Below are positions 33,375 through 43,085 of a stretch of DNA of 64,000 bases, in pieces. The DNA is taken from NCBI GenBank assembly GCA_947303335.1, contig CAMYYB010000007.1, forward strand, positions 1 to 64,000, written 5' to 3'. Origin of the DNA: an uncultured Bacteroidales bacterium. GTDB lineage: Bacteria; Bacteroidota; Bacteroidia; Bacteroidales; F082. Position 1 is the first letter of the stretch. Each line of letters starts with the position of its first letter. Position numbers and translations under genes: made by a program. Below the pieces are notes generated by a model. The model was not told where the DNA came from. It ran no database searches and saw only the letters and a list, made by a program, of their open reading frames with translations.

Positions 33375-35594
33375 ATGGACAAAGTAACTATCATAGAATA
33401 CGACCGGATATACAAGAACTTCATCGATGAAAAGTACTTGCACGGTTACGACGAGTACCACTTCCGCGACCAGCAGGTGAAGAAGCCCGCCGGTGGTTGG
33501 CGTCATCTGCATTCGAGCGAGGTGGAGCAACTCGTGATGAACAACAACTCCGCCACCGATTGGGATGACATCTGGGTGACTGACGAGTTCGACACTCAGA
33601 TGGTGCGCAACAACCGCTTCTTCGGCAAAGTACGCATCGGGCGCGTCACCCGCAAGGTATTACAATATCACGACCTGCGCGTTCCCGTTGGCATCACCGA
33701 CAGCAGCATCATCTCATGCGACATCGGTGACGATGTGGCTATTCACGATGTACACTACATGGCCAACTACATCATCGGCGACCGCTGCATCCTGTTCAAC
33801 ATACAAGAGATGTCGACCACCGACCACTCGAAGTTCGGCAACGGCACCATCAAAGAGGGTGAGGATGAAGATGTTCGCGTGTGGCTCGAAGTGATGAATG
33901 AAATCGGAACCCGCAAGATATTGCCCTTCGATGGTATGATTACCGCCGATGCCTATCTCTGGGCCAAATACACCGACGACACCCAACTACAGAATCGCCT
34001 GATGGAAATCACCCAAGCCAGCGTTGACTATCGCCGTGGTTACTACGGCACCATCGGTGAGTCGTGCGTCATCAAGAACTGCTGGATCCTGAAGGATGCC
34101 AAGGTGGGTCCCTACTGTTATATAAAAGGTGCAAGCAAGTTGAAGAACGTCACCATCAACTCATCGGAGGAAGAGCCTTCGCAAATTGGCGAGGGAGTCA
34201 TTCTGGTGAACGGTATCACAGGCTACGGCTGCCGCATTTTCTACTCAGTAGTGGCTACCCGCTTCGTCTTGGGCAACAACTGCAACCTAAAGTACGGAGC
34301 CCGTTTAATCTACTCCGTTATGGGCGACAACTCGACCATCTCATGCTGCGAGGTGCTGAACAACATCATCTTCCCCTCACACGAGCAGCACCACAACAAC
34401 TCCTTCCTTATCTCGGCCTGCGTGATGGGTCAGAGCAACATGGCGGCTGGTGCCACCATCGGCTCGAACCACAACAGTCGCGCCACCGATGGTGAGATTG
34501 TGGCCTCACGCGGCTTCTGGCCCGGACTCTGCTCCAGTGTGAAGCACTCATCGAAATTTGCCTCGTTCACTTTGCTTTCGAAGGCCGACTATCCCAACGA
34601 GATGAACATCAAGTTGCCGTTCTGCCTCGTCAGCAACAACTTGGCAAAAGACGAACTGCACATCATGCCCGCCTACTGGTGGATGTACAATATGTACGCC
34701 CTTGCCCGCAACACCTCGAAATACCAAAGTCGCGACAAGCGCAAGCGCAAGGTTCAGAATATCGAGTTTGAGACCCTGGCACCCGACACCGTCGAGGAAA
34801 TCATCGAAGGACGCAAACTGTTGGAGGTCTGGGTGGCTCAGGCTTACCTCCGCTCGAAAGGCGAAGATCCTGCAAAGTACGAATATTACAACCTGCGCGA
34901 GTGTGGCAAGAACCTCTTGGACAACGAGCCCGAAACTGTCGAAAAGCTGGAAGTCTTAGGCGAAAAAATCGAGAAGAGTCGTCGTAAGGTGGTCATCGAC
35001 AAAGTCGTGAAAGCCTATCAAGCCTATGGTGACATGATTACCTACTACGCAGTGAAGACTTGTCTGGACTATATTGAAGATCCTAAACACAATGGTGTTG
35101 ATATGGAACATATCGTTGAACGTATGAAAGGCAAGCGCATCCGCAAGTGGATCAATCTGGGCGGTCAGACGATGCCAGAAGACGATGTCGACCAACTGCG
35201 AGCCGACATCCGCGACGGCAAGCTCAACACCTGGGACGAAATCCACCAACGTTACAATGAACTGTGGGAAGAGTACAAACATGAGAAGTTGCGCCACGCC
35301 TACTTTGCGCTGATGTTCCTCTACAAGGACGATGCCGATGTGCTGACAAAGGAGATGTGGATAGAAAACCTCAACAAGGCTATCTGTATCCAACAATTCA
35401 TCTGCGACCAAGTGTACCAAAGCCGCAAGAAAGACTACGAAAACGAAATCCGTAGCACCACCTTCCGCAACGATGAAGAGAAGATTGCCGTAGTGGGACG
35501 CATTGACGACGTCAGCTTCGTTAAAAAGACCCGCGAGGATACAGAAAAGTTCAAACAGCGTGTGGAAAACTACAAAAAACGCAACAACCTATAA
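33375..35594 (+). CDS. DUF4954 family protein, beta-helix-like
   Basis: 739 residues. The central part (about 60-440) shows the irregular hexapeptide pattern of a left-handed beta helix, as in sugar acyltransferases and nucleotidyltransferases ([40 protein letters not shown]). The remainder is helical and charged. It matches what I know of DUF4954, a Bacteroidota family of unknown function. Its place before nagB and among nucleotide-sugar genes suggests a link to amino-sugar metabolism. Confidence 0.8.
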   Translation: MDKVTIIEYDRIYKNFIDEKYLHGYDEYHFRDQQVKKPAGGWRHLHSSEVEQLVMNNNSATDWDDIWVTDEFDTQMVRNNRFFGKVRIGRVTRKVLQYHDLRVPVGITDSSIISCDIGDDVAIHDVHYMANYIIGDRCILFNIQEMSTTDHSKFGNGTIKEGEDEDVRVWLEVMNEIGTRKILPFDGMITADAYLWAKYTDDTQLQNRLMEITQASVDYRRGYYGTIGESCVIKNCWILKDAKVGPYCYIKGASKLKNVTINSSEEEPSQIGEGVILVNGITGYGCRIFYSVVATRFVLGNNCNLKYGARLIYSVMGDNSTISCCEVLNNIIFPSHEQHHNNSFLISACVMGQSNMAAGATIGSNHNSRATDGEIVASRGFWPGLCSSVKHSSKFASFTLLSKADYPNEMNIKLPFCLVSNNLAKDELHIMPAYWWMYNMYALARNTSKYQSRDKRKRKVQNIEFETLAPDTVEEIIEGRKLLEVWVAQAYLRSKGEDPAKYEYYNLRECGKNLLDNEPETVEKLEVLGEKIEKSRRKVVIDKVVKAYQAYGDMITYYAVKTCLDYIEDPKHNGVDMEHIVERMKGKRIRKWINLGGQTMPEDDVDQLRADIRDGKLNTWDEIHQRYNELWEEYKHEKLRHAYFALMFLYKDDADVLTKEMWIENLNKAICIQQFICDQVYQSRKKDYENEIRSTTFRNDEEKIAVVGRIDDVSFVKKTREDTEKFKQRVENYKKRNNL

Positions 35595-35637
35595 CAACAA
35601 TTCAACAATCAACAATTCAACAATCAACAATCCAACA
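35593..35637. repeat. CAACAATTC-type microrepeats before nagB
   Basis: Alternating AACAATTC and AACAATC units fill the gap before the nagB start codon, like those before glyA. Confidence 0.75.
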
Positions 35638-35641
35638 TACC

Positions 35642-36433
35642 ATGAGAGTAATCATTGAACAGAATTACGACGCGATGTCGCGTTGGGCAGCCAACCATAT
35701 TGTGGAGCGCATCAATGCCTTCAAACCCACTGCCGAAAAGCCCTTCATCCTTGGACTTCCTACGGGTTCTACACCCATTGGCACCTATCGTGAACTGGTC
35801 CGTCTCCATAAAGAAGGCAAAATCTCGTTCCAGAACGTGGTCACCTTCAACATGGACGAATACGTGAAGATTCCGGAGAGCCATCCCGAAAGCTACCACA
35901 GCTTCATGTGGAACAACTTCTTCAGCCATATCGACATCAAGAAGGAAAATGTCAACATCTTGAACGGCAATGCTGAAGACCTGGAAGCCGAGTGCGCCCG
36001 TTACGAAGCCAAGATCAAGAGCTACGGTGGCATCGACCTCTTTATGGGCGGCATCGGTCCCGATGGACATATCGCCTTCAATGAGCCTGGCAGCAGCCTG
36101 ACCTCACGCACCCGTGTGAAGACCCTCACTACCGACACCATCATCGCCAACTCGCGCTTCTTCGAGAACGATATTAATAAGGTGCCGAAGACCGCCCTCA
36201 CCGTCGGTGTGGGTACCGTGATGGACAGCCGCGAGGTGATGATTCTGGCCAACGGCCACAACAAAGCCCGCGCCCTGGCTCACGCCATTGAGGGTGCCGT
36301 CAGTCAGATGTGGACGGTCAGCGTGCTGCAGATGCACCCGAAAGGCATCATCGTCTGCGATGACGCGGCCTGCGACGAAATGACCTATGGTACTGTCAAG
36401 TATTTCAAAGACATCGAAAAAGATAACCTTTAA
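35642..36433 (+). CDS. nagB: Glucosamine-6-phosphate deaminase
   Basis: 263 residues. It converts glucosamine-6-phosphate to fructose-6-phosphate and ammonia. Catalytic segments are [22 protein letters not shown] and [17 protein letters not shown]. Allosteric and substrate residues around SRTRVKTLT are present. It may balance hexosamine flow to the UDP-GlcNAc-derived sugars made by neighbours. The next gene starts 2 bp later. Confidence 0.96.
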   Translation: MRVIIEQNYDAMSRWAANHIVERINAFKPTAEKPFILGLPTGSTPIGTYRELVRLHKEGKISFQNVVTFNMDEYVKIPESHPESYHSFMWNNFFSHIDIKKENVNILNGNAEDLEAECARYEAKIKSYGGIDLFMGGIGPDGHIAFNEPGSSLTSRTRVKTLTTDTIIANSRFFENDINKVPKTALTVGVGTVMDSREVMILANGHNKARALAHAIEGAVSQMWTVSVLQMHPKGIIVCDDAACDEMTYGTVKYFKDIEKDNL

Positions 36434-36435
36434 GA

Positions 36436-37404
36436 ATGAAAACATTTGCAATCATCGGTGTGGGGGGCTACATTGCCCCCCGTCACCTTAAAGCCATTAA
36501 AGACACGGGCAACCTCCTTGTCTCTGCCTACGACAAAAACGATAGCGTAGGTATCATGGACCGTTATTTTCCTAACGCCGCTTTTTTCACCGAACAAGAA
36601 CTCTTCGACCGGCATAACACCAAACTGAAGGACAGAGGCGAGCAGATTGATTTTGTGAGTATTTGTACGCCAAATTATTTACATGATGCCCATATTCACT
36701 ATGGGCTGCGTTTGGGTGCTGATGTCATTTGCGAAAAGCCTGTTGCGCTTAATCCATGGAACATCGACGGCCTGGAACATGTGGAACAACGCGAGGGACG
36801 CAAGGCCTACACCATTTTACAGCTGCGTCTGCATGACAAGATTAAAGCTTTGAAGCAAAAGGTGGATGAAGGCCCCAAGGACAAGATATATAATGTTGAT
36901 CTTACCTACATCACAGCACGTGGTAACTGGTATTATTCTTCATGGAAAGGCGATATCAATAAAAGCGGTGGCATCGCTACTAATATCGGTGTACACTTCT
37001 ATGATATGTTGGGGTGGATTTTTGGTGATGTAAGGAGAAATATTGTCCATGTAGCCTCGCACGACCGCGTGGCGGGTTACTTGGATTTTGACCGTGCCCG
37101 TGTACGTTATTTCCTCAGCATCAATGCCGAAACCCTTCCGGCCAATGCCGTGGAAGGCGAGAAACGAACCTATCGTACCATTACGATTGATGGAGAAGAG
37201 TTTGAGTTCAGCTTAGGGTTCACCGAATTGCACACCGAAAGTTATAAGGAAATACTTGAAGGCCGCGGCTTCCGCATCGAAGAGGCTCGACGTTGCATCG
37301 AGATTGTTTATGACATCCGCCACGCCCACCCCGTTGGCCTGGTTGGTGACTACCATCCTCTGGCCAGACTGCCATTGAGTGGACATCCTTTTGGATGGAA
37401 GTAA
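36436..37404 (+). CDS. WlbA/WbpB-like nucleotide-sugar oxidoreductase
   Basis: 322 residues in the Gfo/Idh/MocA family. The NAD motif is AIIGVGGYIAPRHL, with CTPNYLHDAHIH and CEKPVALNPWNIDGL. The active-site region is DLTYITARGNWYYSSWKGDINKSGGIATNIGVHFYD. The closest family I know is the WlbA/WbpB 3-dehydrogenases of UDP-N-acetylglucosaminuronate, the first step towards diacetylated diamino uronic acids. The aminotransferase and acetyltransferase partners (WbpE, WbpD) are not seen in the window. Coupled to nagB (2 bp). Confidence 0.82.
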   Translation: MKTFAIIGVGGYIAPRHLKAIKDTGNLLVSAYDKNDSVGIMDRYFPNAAFFTEQELFDRHNTKLKDRGEQIDFVSICTPNYLHDAHIHYGLRLGADVICEKPVALNPWNIDGLEHVEQREGRKAYTILQLRLHDKIKALKQKVDEGPKDKIYNVDLTYITARGNWYYSSWKGDINKSGGIATNIGVHFYDMLGWIFGDVRRNIVHVASHDRVAGYLDFDRARVRYFLSINAETLPANAVEGEKRTYRTITIDGEEFEFSLGFTELHTESYKEILEGRGFRIEEARRCIEIVYDIRHAHPVGLVGDYHPLARLPLSGHPFGWK

Positions 37405-37416
37405 GGCAGTATACCT

Positions 37417-37995
37417 ATGGAATTCCTTTCTGCACACTGGCTCGACATCACCACTACGGCTCTTGGCTTGGCCTATATCCTTTTGGAATACAAAGCCAGT
37501 GTTTGGATGTGGGTCGTAGGTTTTATGATGCAGAGCCTCGGCATTGTGCTTTACTACCAGAAAGGACTGTATGCCGACTGCGGCATGGAGTTTTACTACT
37601 TGGCAATGACGGTCTACGGTTTCGTAGCCTGGATGCGGCATAAGCAAAAGGTCAACAACTTGCCCATCCGGCACATGCCGCGTCGCATCGCGTTTTTATG
37701 GCTCAGCTTCGCTGCCTTTATCTGGAGCATCCTCTATTACCTGCTGAGTCACTACACCAACTCCACTGTACCCCTCGCTGATGCCTTCACCACCGCCCTA
37801 AGCCTGGTAGGCATTTGGGCACTTGCCCGCAAATACCTCGAACAATGGTTCGTATGGATTGTGGTCGATGTGGTGACCTGCATACTCTACTTTTATAAAG
37901 ACATCCCTTTTAAGGCTAGTTTATATGCCCTTTACGTCATCATTGCGGTGTTTGGTTATTTGAAATGGAAGCGAATGATGACAGAAAATCAATAA
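37417..37995 (+). CDS. pnuC: PnuC-type nicotinamide riboside transporter
   Basis: 192 residues with seven or so membrane helices. The WMWVVGF, GMEFYYLAMTVYGFVAW and LEQWFVWIVVDVV segments are characteristic of PnuC-type facilitators for nicotinamide riboside or related vitamins. It is tucked between two nucleotide-sugar genes. NAD supply for the dehydrogenases is a possible rationale but only inferred. Confidence 0.85.
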   Translation: MEFLSAHWLDITTTALGLAYILLEYKASVWMWVVGFMMQSLGIVLYYQKGLYADCGMEFYYLAMTVYGFVAWMRHKQKVNNLPIRHMPRRIAFLWLSFAAFIWSILYYLLSHYTNSTVPLADAFTTALSLVGIWALARKYLEQWFVWIVVDVVTCILYFYKDIPFKASLYALYVIIAVFGYLKWKRMMTENQ

Positions 37996-38006
37996 AATCA
38001 TCCAAA

Positions 38007-38981
38007 ATGAACTATACACAACTCCAGTTTCCCAAAGACACCCTCTTTCTCGTCACAGGCGGCGCCGGCTTTATCGGCTCCAACCTCTGCGAGGCCATCC
38101 TAAAGATGGGTTATAAGGTACGTTGTCTCGACGACCTCTCAACAGGCAAGCAAGTCAATGTGGATATCTTCCTTGGTCATCCGAACTATGAGTTCATTAA
38201 AGGCGACATCAAGGACCTTGACACTTGCATGAAAGCCTGCGAAGGCGTTGACTACGTACTCAATGAGGCTGCATGGGGAAGCGTCCCCAGGTCCATAGAG
38301 ATGCCATTATTCTATTGTGCCAATAACATCCAAGGCACGTTGAACATGATGGAGGCGGCACGACAGAACAAGGTGAAAGCTTTCGTCTACGCCTCCAGTT
38401 CGTCCGTCTATGGCGATGAGGCGCATCTTCCCAAGCAGGAAGGTAAAGAGGGCAACCTGCTGAGTCCTTACGCTGTAAGCAAACGCGCCTGCGAGGAGTG
38501 GGCGAAACAATATACGCGGCATTATGGCTTGAAGACCATAGGCTTGCGCTACTTCAATGTGTTTGGTCGCCGTCAAGACCCCAATGGGGCTTATGCGGCT
38601 GTGATTCCAAAGTTCATCAAACTGTTGCTCAACGATGAGCGTCCCACCATCAACGGCGACGGCAAGCAGAGCCGCGACTTCACTTATATTGAAAATGTGA
38701 TTGAGGCTAATCTGAAGGCTTGCTTGGCTCCCGATGAGGCCAGTGGACAGGCGTTCAACGTTGCATACGGTGGACGCGAATATCTCATAGACATTTATTA
38801 TTCTCTTACCAAAGCTTTGGGCAAGGAGATTGAGCCTAACTTCGGCCCAGACCGCCCTGGCGACATCAAGCATAGCAATGCTGACATCAGCAAGGCGAAA
38901 CGCCTGCTGGGCTATGACCCGCAGTATGACTTCGCCCGAGGTCTCGCTGAAGCGATTGATTGGTACCGCGAAAATTTATAA
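38007..38981 (+). CDS. UDP-N-acetylhexosamine(uronate) 4-epimerase, TviC/WbpP-like
   Basis: 324 residues from the ATG at 38007; a frame starting at 37965 overlaps pnuC. NAD motif GGAGFIGSN, catalytic SSSVYGDEAHLP and SPYAVSKRACEEW. RYFNVFGRRQDPNGAYAAVIPKF is typical of the WbpP/TviC branch, which epimerises UDP-GlcNAc or UDP-GlcNAcA at C4. With the TviB-like dehydrogenase at 40036 it would give UDP-GalNAcA, as in Vi antigen synthesis. Confidence 0.9.
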   Translation: MNYTQLQFPKDTLFLVTGGAGFIGSNLCEAILKMGYKVRCLDDLSTGKQVNVDIFLGHPNYEFIKGDIKDLDTCMKACEGVDYVLNEAAWGSVPRSIEMPLFYCANNIQGTLNMMEAARQNKVKAFVYASSSSVYGDEAHLPKQEGKEGNLLSPYAVSKRACEEWAKQYTRHYGLKTIGLRYFNVFGRRQDPNGAYAAVIPKFIKLLLNDERPTINGDGKQSRDFTYIENVIEANLKACLAPDEASGQAFNVAYGGREYLIDIYYSLTKALGKEIEPNFGPDRPGDIKHSNADISKAKRLLGYDPQYDFARGLAEAIDWYRENL

Positions 38982-39272
38982 GGTATCAAGAATTAGAGAA
39001 TTAGAGAATTTTGAATTGGTAAGAATTTGAGATTTTACTGCCCTTACGGACAGTTTTGGCTACCGCAAACCTTAGAATTCTTGATAAAAGCTAGAGGGAA
39101 CTTCTAAAATTAACTACGTTGAATCTTTGATTTCATTATAATTCAACTAATCAGAAAAATACACATTCTCAAATTCTCAAATTAACTACGTTGAATACTT
39201 CGTATTTCTTGATAATTAGAAATTCCCTTGAATAGTTACTTAAAAAATAAAATTAGAGAATAAAGAAACGAG
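38982..39272. repeat. AT-rich repeat-filled gap
   Basis: 291 bp without a gene. It contains repeated AGAATTAGAGAATTAGAGAA sequence and two direct copies of AAATTAACTACGTTGAAT at 39107-39124 and 39179-39196. Fragments related to the 165-bp unit downstream (CAAGAATTAGAGAATT, a degenerate GGCTACCGCAAACC) are present, so repeat sequence flanks the GxxExxY gene on both sides. Confidence 0.7.
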
Positions 39273-39677
39273 ATGGCTCTGATTTATCCTGAAGAGAGTA
39301 AAAAACTGCTTGGATTGGCAATGCAGCTCCATAAGGAGATGGGATGCGGATTCAGGGAAAAGGTGTATCAGGATGCCTTTGAAGTGCTGCTGATAGAAAA
39401 CAAGATTCCCTATGAACGTGAAAAACATATTGATCTCATGTTTCATGGGGTACAACTGGAACACGATTTCTTTTACGACTTCCTCATTGATAATAAAATA
39501 GGGGTAGAGTTGAAGGCTACATCGGAGATTATTGGTGAATATGAGGCTCAAATCATCAACTACCTTCATGTGAGTAATCACAAGCTTGGGCTGTTACTGA
39601 ACTATGGTACTACGAGTTTGGAATACAAGTGGTACCCTAACGAATGGCACTATCGCGACAAGGCTAGTATAGGATAA
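39273..39677 (+). CDS. GxxExxY family protein (PD-(D/E)XK-like)
   Basis: 134 residues. The name motif is GFREKVYQDAF. The nuclease-like core is visible as YEREKHIDLMFHG, then DFLIDNKIGVELKATSEI with the E-x-K of the PD-(D/E)XK fold. The family is widespread in Bacteroidota; function unsettled. The gene is flanked by repeat-filled gaps, and the last four codons are the start of a 165-bp tandem duplication. Confidence 0.88.
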   Translation: MALIYPEESKKLLGLAMQLHKEMGCGFREKVYQDAFEVLLIENKIPYEREKHIDLMFHGVQLEHDFFYDFLIDNKIGVELKATSEIIGEYEAQIINYLHVSNHKLGLLLNYGTTSLEYKWYPNEWHYRDKASIG

Positions 39678-39999
39678 GTCAATAATATGTCAAGAATTAG
39701 AGAATTAGAGAATATAGTTTGGCGCGACAAAGGCTGCCGCAAGGCAGCGATTCTCTAAATCTTAATAATTCAAAAAGAATAATTCTTAAATTCTATAATT
39801 CTTGATAAAAAGAAAACGACAAACTCTTGATAAAATAGGATAAGTCAATAATATGTCAAGAATTAGTGAATTAGAGAATATAGTTTGGCGCGACAAAGGC
39901 TGCCGCAAGGCAGCGATTCTCTAAATCTTAATAATTCAAAAAGAATAATTCTTAAATTCTATAATTCTTGATAAAAAGAAAACGACAAACTCTTGATAA
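39670..39999. repeat. 165-bp tandem duplication
   Basis: Two head-to-tail copies (39670-39834 and 39835-39999) differ at a single base (A at 39702, T at 39867). Each contains the perfect hairpin GCTGCC-gcaa-GGCAGC (39733-39748 and 39898-39913). The first begins inside the final codons of the GxxExxY gene. The high identity implies a recent duplication. The remainder of the 358-bp gap to 40036 holds no gene. Confidence 0.96.
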
Positions 40000-40035
40000 A
40001 AAAAGAATCAATCAACAATCTGAATACATAAAATA

Positions 40036-41304
40036 ATGAAAGACACTAAAATCTGCGTTATCGGTTTGGGCTATGTGGGTCTTCCCCTTGCCCGCCTATT
40101 CTCGACCAAATACCCCACTGTCGGTTTCGATATGAACCAGAAGCGTTGCGACGCGCTGATGTCTGGCCACGATGCCACTTTAGAAGTGGCTGACGAATTG
40201 TTGCAAGACGCCATCAAGAATCACGGTTTCATTTGCACCAGCGACATCGAGAAGATTCGTGATTGTAATTTCTACATTGTGGCAGTGCCTACGCCTGTTG
40301 ACGACGACAACAATCCCGACCTCACTCCACTTGTAGGCGCAAGCACTACTGTCGGTAAGGTTATTGGTAAAGGTGACGTGGTGGTTTACGAATCAACCGT
40401 TTATCCTGGGGTGACCGAAGACGAGTGCATCCCGGTGGTGGAAAAAGTCAGTGGCTTGAAGATGAACGTCGACTTCTACGGCGGCTACAGTCCCGAGCGC
40501 ATCAACCCGGGCGACAAACTCCACACCGTGGAACATATCAAGAAAGTGACTTCGGGCTCCACGCCTGAGATTGGCAAATATATCAATGAGGTGTACAGCA
40601 GCGTCATCACTGCCGGCACCCATCTCGCCCCAACCATGAAAGTAGCCGAAGCAGCCAAAGTGATTGAGAACTCGCAACGCGACATCAACATCGCCTTTGT
40701 GAACGAGTTGAGCAAAATCTTCAACAAAATGGGCATCGACACCCTCGACGTGTTGGAAGCCGCAGGCACCAAGTGGAACTTCCTGCCCTTCCGTCCGGGA
40801 CTGGTGGGTGGCCATTGTATCGGTGTCGACCCGTATTATCTGGCCCAATGCGCCAAACGTTACGGCTACAACCCCGAGATTATTCTGGCCGGTCGCCGCA
40901 TGAACGACGGCATGGGTGAATACGTTGCCACCCAAACCATCAAGCTGATGCTGAAGAAAGGCATTCAGGTAATCGACAGCGACATCCTCATCCTCGGCTT
41001 CACCTTCAAGGAGAACTGCCCTGACGTGCGCAACACCAAGGTTATCGACATCTACAAGGCATTAAAGGAGTACAACCTCGACATCACCGTCTACGACCCC
41101 TGGGCCAACCCCGCCATCGTGGAGCACGAATATGGTATCAAGGTGGTAAACGAACTGCCCAACAAGAAGTTCGACGCCTGCATCGCCGCCGTTGCCCACA
41201 AGAAGTTTGAAGGTCTGGATGTTCTCAGCCTGCTGAAAGAGAAGCACGTGGTGTTTGACGTGAAGTGTACGCTGGATAGAAGTATCGTAGACGGAAGATT
41301 ATAA
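40036..41304 (+). CDS. Nucleotide-sugar dehydrogenase, TviB/WbpO-like
   Basis: 422 residues. It oxidises a UDP-N-acetylhexosamine to the uronate with two NAD. The NAD motif is [12 protein letters not shown]. The catalytic cysteine is in [15 protein letters not shown], and the domain end is [20 protein letters not shown]. Best fit is the TviB/VipA type. The last 117 nt are duplicated at 43086-43202 beyond three inserted genes, with identical protein sequence. Confidence 0.94.
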   Translation: MKDTKICVIGLGYVGLPLARLFSTKYPTVGFDMNQKRCDALMSGHDATLEVADELLQDAIKNHGFICTSDIEKIRDCNFYIVAVPTPVDDDNNPDLTPLVGASTTVGKVIGKGDVVVYESTVYPGVTEDECIPVVEKVSGLKMNVDFYGGYSPERINPGDKLHTVEHIKKVTSGSTPEIGKYINEVYSSVITAGTHLAPTMKVAEAAKVIENSQRDINIAFVNELSKIFNKMGIDTLDVLEAAGTKWNFLPFRPGLVGGHCIGVDPYYLAQCAKRYGYNPEIILAGRRMNDGMGEYVATQTIKLMLKKGIQVIDSDILILGFTFKENCPDVRNTKVIDIYKALKEYNLDITVYDPWANPAIVEHEYGIKVVNELPNKKFDACIAAVAHKKFEGLDVLSLLKEKHVVFDVKCTLDRSIVDGRL

Positions 41305-41314
41305 ATTTTTAAAA

Positions 41315-41362
41315 ATAATAGTTATAATAGTTGTTTTTATAACCAACTTATCATTATCTTTG
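41315..41362 (+). promoter_or_regulatory. Promoter and possible operator of the XRE-ImmA-PIN operon
   Basis: TTG at 41331-41333 and TATCTTTG at 41355-41362, 21 bp apart. Two adjacent perfect 9-bp direct repeats ATAATAGTT (41315-41323, 41324-41332) run into the -33 region and could be the site of the XRE regulator. The operon therefore has its own control 10 bp after the dehydrogenase stop. Confidence 0.65.
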
Positions 41363-41403
41363 CAGCCTCAAACCCTAATCTATCTTTTTTTAAATAATTT
41401 AAT

Positions 41404-41745
41404 ATGAACAAGTTAGATATTGTAATAGGTAGCAACTTGTCGTTCTTACGTGAGCGATTCGGTTATACTCAAGGAGAGATGGGGCGCTTTCTGGGTATTA
41501 GCCAGCCCGCCTATAGCAAATACGAAGAGGGTAAAACCACCATACCGCCAGAGGCTTTGGAGAAGCTTGCCGAGTTGTATTATGTCGAGGAATACGACTT
41601 GATGCAGGACGACAAAAGCCTGCTCCAGCCTTCGTTGGTTTATGCCTATAGAAAGCAAGATGGTGAAAACGATTTTGAGGCCATCGCCAAGTTTCATAGG
41701 ATTGTAAAGAATTACACGTTGATGAGCAATGAAATCTGTGAATAA
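41404..41745 (+). CDS. XRE-family HTH regulator
   Basis: 113 residues. The N-terminal 65 residues are a Cro/C1-type HTH (LSFLRERFGYTQGEMGRFLG then ISQPAYSKYEEGKTTIPPEA). The remainder is a short acidic helix region (LAELYYVEEYDLMQ). The stop overlaps the ImmA-type gene by 17 bp. XRE proteins paired with ImmA/IrrE-type peptidases are known as repressor-protease couples and predicted toxin-antitoxin pairs. Confidence 0.88.
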   Translation: MNKLDIVIGSNLSFLRERFGYTQGEMGRFLGISQPAYSKYEEGKTTIPPEALEKLAELYYVEEYDLMQDDKSLLQPSLVYAYRKQDGENDFEAIAKFHRIVKNYTLMSNEICE

Positions 41746-42493
41746 GGCCTTGCTTAAGTCCAAAGCAGCCATTCTTGCTGCTTCGTTGAGGGAAGAATTA
41801 CGTCTTTTCGACGACATGCCCATTGGCATTCACAGTGTATTACGGTTAAAGCATGTGCAAGCCTTGTTCCAACCGACGAGCGACAGCATTTCGGGTATGG
41901 CCATTCGTGTGACAGATCGGCGTGGCGAGAATTTGTCGTTCATGATGGTGAATACGGCCAAGGCTCTTGGCCATCAGCGTTTCACTGCCTGTCATGAGCT
42001 GTATCATCTGTTGTATCAGGACAATTTCTCATTCGTTAAGGAGAGGACCGCGCTATTTGACGAGAAAAACGAGCAGGAATACCTTGCTGATTGGTTTGCA
42101 TCTTATCTGATACTGCCAAAAGGAGGATTAGAAATGTCGATTCCGCTTAGTGAGCAGCATAAGAACGGCATTAAGCTTGGCACTTTGCTGCAAACCGAGC
42201 AACGTTTTCGGTGTTCCCGTGCCATGTTGCTATATCGGCTGAAAGACATCGGATGGCTTGATCAAAATGGATACGAAAGTTTTACTCGCGATGTGATAAA
42301 AACTGCCAAGTCGCATGGTTATGCCACAGAACTATACGAAAAAACAAGAAAAGAGGAATTTGTTGGAGACTACAATATCAAGGCTAGAAGGTTATTCGAA
42401 CAAGGGCGCATCTCCCAGGCAAAGTACTATCAACTCTTAGAAGATATTGGCATTGACTTGAAAACTGAAATAGAGGAGGATGGCGAAATATAA
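41729..42493 (+). CDS. ImmA/IrrE-type metallopeptidase
   Basis: 254 residues. The zinc motif is HELYH (H89, E90, H93) in FTACHELYHLLYQ, with a likely third ligand E117 in EYLADWFASYLILP, as in ImmA of ICEBs1 and IrrE of Deinococcus. These peptidases cleave XRE repressors on a signal. The C-terminal 80 residues are helical. It overlaps the genes on both sides (17 and 14 bp), a strong sign of a functional three-gene unit. Confidence 0.88.
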   Translation: MKSVNKALLKSKAAILAASLREELRLFDDMPIGIHSVLRLKHVQALFQPTSDSISGMAIRVTDRRGENLSFMMVNTAKALGHQRFTACHELYHLLYQDNFSFVKERTALFDEKNEQEYLADWFASYLILPKGGLEMSIPLSEQHKNGIKLGTLLQTEQRFRCSRAMLLYRLKDIGWLDQNGYESFTRDVIKTAKSHGYATELYEKTRKEEFVGDYNIKARRLFEQGRISQAKYYQLLEDIGIDLKTEIEEDGEI

Positions 42494-43043
42494 GATTGTT
42501 TTGGTTGACACAGATGTCATTTCACATTTCATTGCCACAGGAAACATTTCCCGATTGGCAAAGATCTTTGAACCTAACATTTTGTTCGTTCTCGATATGG
42601 TTTACGAGGAAGCCTGCCGTCATCCATGGGATAATGACCGAAAGGAAAAAGTGGATGCTTGGCTATCATCCATCAAAAGCAAGCCAATACCGTTTCCCTT
42701 CCACGTGGAGAATGTGAAAAAAGAGTTTTATCGCATCAAAAAAGAGGACGGTTTGCGAGACAAGGGCGAGCGGGCTTGTATGGCCATGGCTCGATATGGT
42801 CATGAGGTCTTAGCGAGTAGTAATTTCAGCGACATCAAGGCTTATTGTGACGCGAATGGTATAGCGTATTTGGGGTGTCTTGATATCCTTTTCATAGCGA
42901 TGCAGAAAGGCCTGATGACGGAAGAAGAATGTGATGCATTTATCAACGATGCCATTGCTTTGAACCATGCACGTTTCCCTGTAAATGTTATGAAAGATTA
43001 TGCTCCTGACAGGGATTTGTCTGAGTGGTGCCGAAAGGCATAA
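42480..43043 (+). CDS. PIN-domain-like nuclease, candidate toxin
   Basis: 187 residues. Acidic residues fit a PIN fold: D10 and D12 in VLVDTDVISHF, Glu in MVYEEACRHP, Glu in DKGERACMAMARYG, and Asp in SNFSDIKAYC. PIN proteins are usually RNases in toxin-antitoxin pairs. The last acidic position of a canonical PIN is unclear, so activity needs testing. Its start overlaps the ImmA-type gene by 14 bp. Confidence 0.78.
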   Translation: MAKYKIVLVDTDVISHFIATGNISRLAKIFEPNILFVLDMVYEEACRHPWDNDRKEKVDAWLSSIKSKPIPFPFHVENVKKEFYRIKKEDGLRDKGERACMAMARYGHEVLASSNFSDIKAYCDANGIAYLGCLDILFIAMQKGLMTEEECDAFINDAIALNHARFPVNVMKDYAPDRDLSEWCRKA

Positions 43044-43085
43044 GAACTGTTTCAAATTTTGTTTTGTCAACCACACTTCCTTTCT

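Noticed and set aside
33714-35420. Long minus-strand frames opposite the DUF4954 gene
   Set aside because: Shadow frames of a GC-rich coding sequence. They overlap a gene with clear beta-helix repeats and have no starts with promoter elements.
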